From positions 1 through 5,357 of the forward strand of contig JAAUPU010000284.1 of assembly GCA_012032975.1 (NCBI GenBank): a DNA stretch of 5,357 nt, read 5' to 3'. Below, in pieces: positions 1 to 4,006 of this stretch. Made by a program: the position numbers and the translations under genes. This DNA comes from Caldilineaceae bacterium. Its GTDB lineage: Bacteria; Chloroflexota; Anaerolineae; Caldilineales; Caldilineaceae. The stretch's first letter is position 1, and every line of letters starts with the position of its first letter. Below the pieces are notes generated by a model, which saw only the letters and a program-made list of their open reading frames with translations, ran no database searches and had not been told where the DNA came from.

Positions 1-7
1 ATACGAA

Positions 8-37
8 TCTCCAATCTCTCACTCTCCAATCTCACTC
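8..37. repeat. Short direct repeat, 15-bp period, two copies
   Basis: The 11-base word TCTCCAATCTC occurs at 8-18 and again at 23-33, giving two units of 15 bp with only minor differences in their last bases. The second copy overlaps the stop codon of the transporter gene. On the minus strand it reads as GAGATTGGAGA-type purine-rich sequence just after the transporter stop. Its extent to the left is cut by the window edge. No function can be assigned; low-complexity repeats of this style occur between genes in some environmental bacterial genomes (from memory). Confidence 0.6.
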
Positions 38-1512
38 CCGAATTCGCCCCGCCACAAATATCCCCGTGAACCCCACCAGCGCGATAAACGCAAAGCTGAT
101 CTGATAGGCCCCGATGGGCATGGCTGCGCGGCCCAATGCCTGTTGCAGCACGACGCCGCCCAGCGTCGTCCCCAGGATGTTGCCGCCAAAACGGGTCATG
201 CTGTACAGCCCCGCGGCCTCGCCCGATTGGGCCTGCGGAATGTGATCCATAGCGACCTGATGCAACACGGCCAGCGAGAGACCCGCGGCCATGCCATGCA
301 CCAGCAGGCCGATGGCCGCGGTCCAGGGCGGCAAACCGGCCGGCAACAGCGCAAAATAGACCATCACGCTCACCTGAATCGAAAGGCCCAGAAGCAGTGT
401 GAGCCGCCGGCTCCAGCGGTCGCCAAGCTGGCCGCCCAGACGGACGGTAGTCAACAGTGCGCCGGCATGGAGCGTGATCATCAGCCCATGGCCGATGCGC
501 TCAAGTCGTAGACATCCGCCAGGTAGAGCGGAACTAGAAAGCTGATCCCGCTCATGGTGAACATGCGCACGCCGGCCACATAGGACGCTCGCCCAAAGTT
601 GCCCTGCCGATAGATGCCGAGCGTAGCCAGCGGGTTGGCGTGACGCCGTTCCCAGTGGACGAAGGCGAAGCCAAAGGCCATGGCCCCGAGCAGCAGTCGC
701 CAATCGTGCAGCGGCTCGATCCCGGTGATCGCCCGGCTCGACAGATAGGCCACGAAACAGGTCGTCGCGCCGCCCAGGAAGAGCATGCCGATCCAGTCGA
801 ACTTGCGCACGAAATCGGGCTGCGAGAAGGATCTCAACGCGGGCAGTTGGCCGCGCACCACGTAGAGCGCAATCGGCGCGGCGATCAGCCCGGGGATGAA
901 GATCGTCTGCCAGCCCCAGCCTTCGATCAGAAAACCGGCCAAGAAAGGCCCCACCATGCCGATGGCCGGACCAGTGGAACTCCAAGTCCCCAATGCGCGG
1001 CCACGCTCCTTGGCCGGGAAGAGATCGGAGATGATGGAAATACAGAGCGGATTTACCCCTGCTGTGCCCATGCCCTGGACGAAGCGACCCACCATCAATA
1101 CCCACAACTCTTCTGACTGGAGGCAGATCAGGGTGCCGATAAAGAAGACCCCAATGCCGATTAAGAAAAGCCGGCGTTTGCCCAGCCCATCACCCATGCG
1201 CCCGTAGAAGGGCATAAACATCACGAAGGGCAGGGTATAGGCGGTGACCAGCCAGGCAACCACGTCCGGTTGGGCATCGAATGTGTCGCGAATATACGGC
1301 AGCGCCACGCCAAACATGGAGAGGTTGAGAATGGTCATCCCCATCGGCACCATCAAGCCGATCAGAATCTTGCGACCGTCCCAATGGTGGCGGGCTGTAG
1401 CGGGGGCTGTGGCAGGGGCTGTATGAGGTTCTGTGACTGGTTCTGACTCGACGGCTGCGGGGCTGGAAGGGGCGGGTTCACCGTAGGGCGCTTGCGAGAC
1501 TGGCTTGGTCAT
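32..1512 (-). CDS. MFS transporter, DHA2 (EmrB/QacA-like), frameshifted
   Basis: This encodes an inner-membrane major facilitator superfamily permease, probably a proton-coupled antiporter or exporter of the DHA2 14-helix type. Corrected for one lost base near 484-488 it is about 493 residues, normal for DHA2. Residues 1-43 are a hydrophilic Pro/Ala/Thr-rich extension. Seen motifs are LPYIRDTF (71-78, motif D1-like), GRMGDGLGKRR (104-114, motif A), VGRFVQGMGTAG (141-152, motif B-like) and GPAIGMVGPFLAG (181-193, motif C of antiporters). DLFPAKERGRALG (163-175) follows motif B. The upstream frame ends at a TGA after LSASAMG, and the sequence resumes exactly in the next frame with LMITLHAGALL and continues to a TGA at 32-34. 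The ATG at 1512 is chosen because a GGAAAG ribosome site lies 7 bases upstream and an extended -10 promoter ~46 bases upstream; the frame stays open farther up but would then overlap the divergent gene. The substrate is unknown; its neighbours suggest organic or sugar acids, but the DHA2 class is mostly known for drug efflux. Confidence 0.87.
484..488 (-). other. Single-base deletion (frameshift) in the transporter gene
   Basis: On the minus strand the coding sequence reads ATG GGC TGA TGA, ending the first frame. Inserting one G or C in the GGGC run gives ATG GGN CTG ATG ATC, which restores the continuous transporter sequence SASAMG-LMITLHAGALL. Both sides are well-conserved MFS sequence, so only one base is missing. 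No -1 slippery heptamer is visible here, so programmed frameshifting is unlikely. Confidence 0.85.
1390..1423 (-). repeat. 12-bp tandem repeat coding a TAPA-type linker
   Basis: Two adjacent 12-base units (GCGGGGGCTGTG at 1400-1411 and GCAGGGGCTGTA at 1412-1423, plus strand) differ at two positions, with a partial third copy at 1390-1399. On the minus strand they encode the repeated Thr-Ala-Pro-Ala stretch around residues 31-40 of the transporter's hydrophilic N-terminal tail. It is likely a slippage-expanded flexible linker. Confidence 0.6.
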
Positions 1513-1519
1513 GGAGATG

Positions 1520-1525
1520 CTTTCC
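1520..1525 (-). promoter_or_regulatory. Ribosome binding site of the transporter gene
   Basis: On the minus strand GGAAAG lies 7 bases before the ATG at 1512. This supports that ATG over the longer upstream extension of the same frame. Confidence 0.6.
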
Positions 1526-1557
1526 AGTAGAATGGCAACTTCGGTACAACTGTCCGC

Positions 1558-1586
1558 ATTATAGCATTCGCATTTGCCAAGACCAA
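1558..1586 (-). promoter_or_regulatory. Sigma-70-type promoter with extended -10, for the transporter
   Basis: The minus strand carries a perfect TATAAT at 1563-1558, preceded by TGC (1566-1564), which makes the extended -10 motif TGnTATAAT. A weak -35, TTGGTC, lies at 1586-1581 with a 17-base spacer (3 of 6 consensus bases); extended -10 promoters tolerate this. Transcription would start near 1551 and give a leader of about 39 bases before the ATG at 1512. Confidence 0.65.
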
Positions 1587-1646
1587 CGCATTTGACCACG
1601 CCGCCACCACTCGGCGCGCGCAGAGAATGCCTCATCCCACCCAGCC

Positions 1647-1650
1647 AGGA
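1647..1650 (+). promoter_or_regulatory. Ribosome binding site of the enolase-superfamily gene
   Basis: AGGA lies 9 bases before the ATG at 1660. It decides the start: the downstream GTG at 1743, which opens the long frame, has no such site and would cut off the conserved N-terminus. Confidence 0.5.
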
Positions 1651-1659
1651 ATCAGCCTC

Positions 1660-2824
1660 ATGACCGATACAATCCGACAGATCGAACTTTTTCCCCTGCG
1701 CATCCGCGCGATACACCATATCTTGGCCCGCTGGAAGAGGGGGTGACGCCCAGCGAGCATGGCTACTTCATTCGCCCCGGCAACCAGACGATCTACAGCA
1801 TCCACGACCATACTCTGCTCGTCAAGCTGACCACCGAACGCGGGCTCGTGGGTTGGGGCGAGAGCTTTGGCGTCGTCGCACCCAAGGTGGCGGCCACGAT
1901 CATCGACGAGCTGATTTCACCGCAAATTATCGGTCGCGACCCCCACGATGGCCTCGCCATCGCCGAGGATATCTACGACGCGCTGCGCGTGCGCGGCTTC
2001 TTCGGCGGCTTCTATGCCGACGCTCTCGCTGGCGTCGATATGGCGATCTGGGATCTGCGCGGCAAGCTGACTGACCTGCCAGTCTGCCGGTTGCTGGGCG
2101 CGCGCCGCCATCAACGTCTGCCGGTCTACGTCTCCGGTCTGCCAGAGGCGACACGCGCGGCTCGCGCCAAGCTGGCCAAAAGCTGGATCGACCGCGGCTT
2201 TGGCGCGGTCAAATTTGCGGCTGCCGTGGCCCACGATGGCGAACTGGCCGAGATGGAGGCGATCCGCGAGGCGGTCGGTCCAGGCCCAAGATCCTGGCCG
2301 ATCTGCACTGGCGCTACACCGACCAGGAGGCGATCAAGTTGATCACGGCGTTGGAGAAATATGACCTGGAAGTGGCGGAAGCGCCGGTGCAGTCGGAGGA
2401 TTTAGAGGGGCAAGCGCGCGTTGTCGCCGCGGTCAAGACGCCGGTGGCCATCGGCGAGGAGCTGCGCACGGTCTACGAATTCCGCCCCCGCTTTGTCCAG
2501 CGCTGCATGAGTATCATCCAGCCAGAGATGGCGCACATGGGCATCAGCGCGTTCTGGCAGGTCTGCCAGATGGCGCAGGCCTTCCACTGCCGGATCATGC
2601 CCCACGCCACCATCGGCATCGGCATTGCCCAGGCGGCCAGCATGCAGGTCTCGGCCAGCCTCCACAACCTCGTCATGCATGAGTATCAGCACTCGATCTT
2701 CGACCGCAACCTGCGTTTTGTGACGGGCAACATGCGCTGTGAGGGGGGATACTTCTATCTGCCAGAGGGCGCCGGCCTGGGCGTCGAACCGACCGAGGCG
2801 GTCTTCGAGTATGTGATGGATTGA
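1660..2824 (+). CDS. Mandelate racemase/muconate lactonizing enzyme family, probable acid-sugar dehydratase; two frameshifts
   Basis: This is an enolase-superfamily enzyme, expected to abstract the proton alpha to a carboxylate of an acid sugar or hydroxy acid, in the cytoplasm with Mg2+. Adding one base near 1704-1705 and one near 2283-2287 gives a continuous ~388-residue protein, the usual family length. The N-terminal capping domain starts with IELFPLRIP (8-16) and includes LVGWGESFG (63-71). The (beta/alpha)7-beta barrel follows, with metal ligands D215 (ADLHW), E241 (AEAP) and E267 (GEE), whose 26/26 spacing equals that of mandelate racemase D195/E221/E247. The racemase KxK motif is KFA (K185, A187), so the second lysine is lost. 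H217 and H316 (MPHATIG) are placed like the two catalytic histidines of D-galactonate dehydratase, and E290 stands where the His-Asp dyad has Asp. These point to a dehydratase rather than a racemase, but the substrate is unknown. The gene diverges from the transporter and converges on the SDR. The frame uses ATG at 1660 with AGGA upstream and ends at TGA 2822-2824. Confidence 0.88.
1704..1705 (+). other. Single-base deletion (frameshift) near the start of the enolase-superfamily gene
   Basis: From the ATG at 1660 the reading is MTDTIRQIELFPLRI, then it leaves the family pattern and stops at a TGA at 1744-1746. Adding one C to the CC at 1704-1705 gives ATC CCG CGC GAT, continuing as PRDTPYLGPLEEGV and joining the long frame. 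FPLRIP followed by PYLGPL fits the family better than either uncorrected frame. Confidence 0.75.
2283..2287 (+). other. Second single-base deletion (frameshift) in the enolase-superfamily gene
   Basis: The upstream frame reads EAIREAVGPG and then degenerates to a stop near 2342. One base added in the GGCCC run gives CCA GGN CCC AAG ATC, continuing as PKILADLHWRY with metal ligand D215. The downstream frame then runs uninterrupted to 2824. No slippery heptamer is visible. Confidence 0.87.
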
Positions 2825-2842
2825 CGAATCCAGAATAAGAAT

Positions 2843-2916
2843 CATCCACGAAGGGTGTCCAGGAATACCAAAATAGAGGCTGCTTCTTAGTGAACCTTCG
2901 TGTGACTTTGTGGATG
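2843..2916. terminator. Inverted repeat between convergent genes, possible bidirectional terminator
   Basis: CATCCACGAAG (2843-2853) is complementary to CTTTGTGGATG (2906-2916) with one G-T wobble, enclosing about 52 bases. A competing perfect 8-bp stem pairs CACGAAGG (2847-2854) with CCTTCGTG (2895-2902). A T-rich stretch (GTTTTCCT) follows on the plus strand and T-rich sequence follows on the minus strand. The position between two converging stop codons fits a shared terminator, but the loop is long for a classical intrinsic one. It may instead be a dispersed intergenic repeat. Confidence 0.4.
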
Positions 2917-2936
2917 GTTTTCCTCTGGCAAGGACC

Positions 2937-3707
2937 TCAATACGCGGTCCAGCCGCCGTCGATGGTGATGCCGGCGCCGGTCACAAAGCTGGATGCGTCG
3001 CTGGCCAGAAAGAGCGCCAATCCCTGGATTTCGTGCAATTCGCCCCAGCGCCCCAATGGAATCTTGGCGACGAAGTTCTTGAACTGTTCGGGGTCGTCCA
3101 TGATCGACAGGTTCATGTCGGTGGCAAAGGGACCGGGCAACATCGCGTTGACCGTGATGTTGAAGGGCGCCCATTCCAACGCCAACGCGCGCGTCATCTG
3201 CAAGAGTGCGCCCTTGCTGCTGGCATAGGGCGTGCGGTCGGCCAGGGCGATGATCGAGAGCGTCGAACCGATATTGACCACGCGACCGTACCGTTGCGTC
3301 TTGAAATGAGGCGCAACTGCTCGGCACATCAGCCAAGGACCGGTTACGTTGATGGCCTGCACCTGTTCAAACTCGGCCAAAGTCAGCTTGTCGATAGGGC
3401 CGCGCAGGTTGATGCCGGCGTTGTTGACCAAAATGTGAATGCCGCCCAGATCGGCGACTACCTGGGCAACCAAGGCTTCGACCGCGGCCGCGTCGGTCAC
3501 ATCGCAGCCATAGCCGCGACACGTCTGTTGACTCTTCTCTTGGATTGCGGCTGCCACATCCGCGGCCTCGTCGCCGTGACGGCTGACCACTGCGACATGA
3601 GCGCCAGCCTCGGCCAACCCCTCGGCCATCGCTCGGCCCAACCCCTTTGTCCCGCCCGTGACGATTGCGACGCGGCCATCCAGTCGAAAATAGTCCAGCA
3701 CACCCAT
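2937..3707 (-). CDS. Classical SDR-family NAD(P)-dependent oxidoreductase
   Basis: This is an intact cytoplasmic short-chain dehydrogenase/reductase that interconverts an alcohol and a ketone, about 256 residues, standard for classical SDRs. Numbered from the ATG at 3707: the cofactor motif TGGTKGLG is at 17-24, CDVTD around 68-72, NNAG at 95-98, active-site Asn 120, Ser 148 (NIGS), Tyr 161 and Lys 165 (YASSK), and the C-terminus is DGGWTAY. SR after the second strand (42-43) suggests NADP(H) preference, as in FabG-type enzymes. The overall look, with an LDYFRLDGR start, is like gluconate 5-dehydrogenase/KduD-type sugar-acid dehydrogenases, which is an inference only. The ATG at 3707 is preferred because AAAGGA ends 8 bases upstream of it; the in-frame ATG at 3716 overlaps that ribosome site. 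The gene converges on the enolase-superfamily gene and diverges from the gene at 4007. No frameshift is seen in it. Confidence 0.92.
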   Translation of the reverse strand: MGVLDYFRLDGRVAIVTGGTKGLGRAMAEGLAEAGAHVAVVSRHGDEAADVAAAIQEKSQQTCRGYGCDVTDAAAVEALVAQVVADLGGIHILVNNAGINLRGPIDKLTLAEFEQVQAINVTGPWLMCRAVAPHFKTQRYGRVVNIGSTLSIIALADRTPYASSKGALLQMTRALALEWAPFNITVNAMLPGPFATDMNLSIMDDPEQFKNFVAKIPLGRWGELHEIQGLALFLASDASSFVTGAGITIDGGWTAY

Positions 3708-3715
3708 TGTGACCA

Positions 3716-3721
3716 TCCTTT
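3716..3721 (-). promoter_or_regulatory. Ribosome binding site that sets the SDR start
   Basis: Minus-strand AAAGGA is followed by 8 bases and then the ATG at 3707. The upstream ATG at 3716 begins on the last base of this site, so it is unlikely to be used. The choice changes the protein by three residues only. Confidence 0.6.
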
Positions 3722-3765
3722 GTCTGATTCTGTTTGGTTTTTGATGTCGTGCGTGTTGGGAATCG

Positions 3766-3795
3766 CGGCCTGGATTCTACCTTGAATCCCGGCCG
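3766..3795. promoter_or_regulatory. 30-bp dyad over the SDR promoter, operator candidate
   Basis: CGGCCTGGATTC (3766-3777) is the inverse complement of GAATCCCGGCCG (3784-3795) at 11 of 12 positions, separated by 6 bases. It covers the predicted -10 and most of the spacer of the SDR promoter. A further direct copy of the right arm, GAATCGCGGCC (10 of 11 matches), lies at 3760-3770 and overlaps the left arm, so there are three GAATC/GATTC half-sites. Because it sits at and upstream of the predicted transcription start, a protein-binding operator is more likely than an RNA hairpin. Confidence 0.5.
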
Positions 3796-3802
3796 AAGGC
3801 AA
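3774..3802 (-). promoter_or_regulatory. Sigma-70-type promoter for the SDR gene
   Basis: On the minus strand TTGCCT (3802-3797, 4 of 6 consensus bases) and TAGAAT (3779-3774, 5 of 6) are separated by exactly 17 bases. Transcription would start near 3767, giving a ~60-base leader before the ATG at 3707. Confidence 0.55.
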
Positions 3803-3830
3803 CGGGCGCGGGCATATCCAGTGTTCGCGC

Positions 3831-3848
3831 CACGGGCGCATTCCCGTG
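3831..3848. promoter_or_regulatory. Perfect 6+6 dyad in the divergent regulatory region
   Basis: CACGGG (3831-3836) and CCCGTG (3843-3848) are perfect inverse complements around a 6-base spacer. The site lies about 60-75 bases upstream of the predicted start of the plus-strand transcript, a position seen for activator sites. It is short, so chance is possible in GC-rich DNA. Confidence 0.3.
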
Positions 3849-3868
3849 ACCGAATGGACCCAGATCTA

Positions 3869-3898
3869 TTGGCGTTCGTTCTGCTTCGCCCGTATAAT
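3869..3898 (+). promoter_or_regulatory. Sigma-70-type promoter for the gene at 4007
   Basis: TTGGCG (3869-3874, 4 of 6 consensus bases) and a perfect TATAAT (3893-3898) are 18 bases apart. Transcription would start near 3905 and give a ~100-base leader that contains a 13-bp tandem repeat. It points away from the SDR promoter, so the two genes share one divergent control region. Confidence 0.6.
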
Positions 3899-3920
3899 AC
3901 CCTGCGTCGCTTCCTCTTGA

Positions 3921-3959
3921 GACAGCGGTTCTGGACAGCGGTTCTGGACAGCGGCATTG
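3921..3959 (+). repeat. 13-bp tandem repeat, three copies, in the leader
   Basis: GACAGCGGTTCTG occurs twice without interruption (3921-3933, 3934-3946), followed by a third diverged copy GACAGCGGCATTG (3947-3959, 10 of 13 matches). It lies between the predicted promoter and the start codon at 4007. Copy-number slippage could change leader length; no function is known. Confidence 0.8.
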
Positions 3960-4006
3960 GATAGAAGTCGGGGAAATGGCAGTAGCCGAGATTGGATTCG
4001 CTATCT

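Noticed and set aside
143..1426. Several plus-strand open frames (143-511, 640-1116, 896-1207, 1244-1426) opposite the transporter
   Set aside because: They are antisense to strongly conserved MFS motifs, have no family-like sequence or ribosome site, and show the Arg/Pro/Gln-rich composition of reverse-strand reading.
1592..1597. TTGACC as a plus-strand -35 for the enolase-superfamily gene
   Set aside because: No acceptable -10 is found 15-19 bases downstream in the GC-rich stretch 1611-1625, so no promoter is claimed for this gene.
1513..1719. Longer N-terminus of the transporter frame up to 1719
   Set aside because: It would cover its own promoter and overlap the divergent gene start; the residues there (Cys-rich, no membrane segment) do not look like MFS sequence.
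484..2287. Programmed ribosomal frameshifting or selenocysteine at the TGA codons
   Set aside because: None of the three sites has a -1 slippery heptamer, and the sequence after each stop continues in a different frame, so TGA recoding would not restore the protein.
2910..3785. A 291-codon plus-strand open frame over the SDR gene
   Set aside because: It is the exact antisense of the SDR with its full catalytic motif set, and shows no recognisable domain itself.
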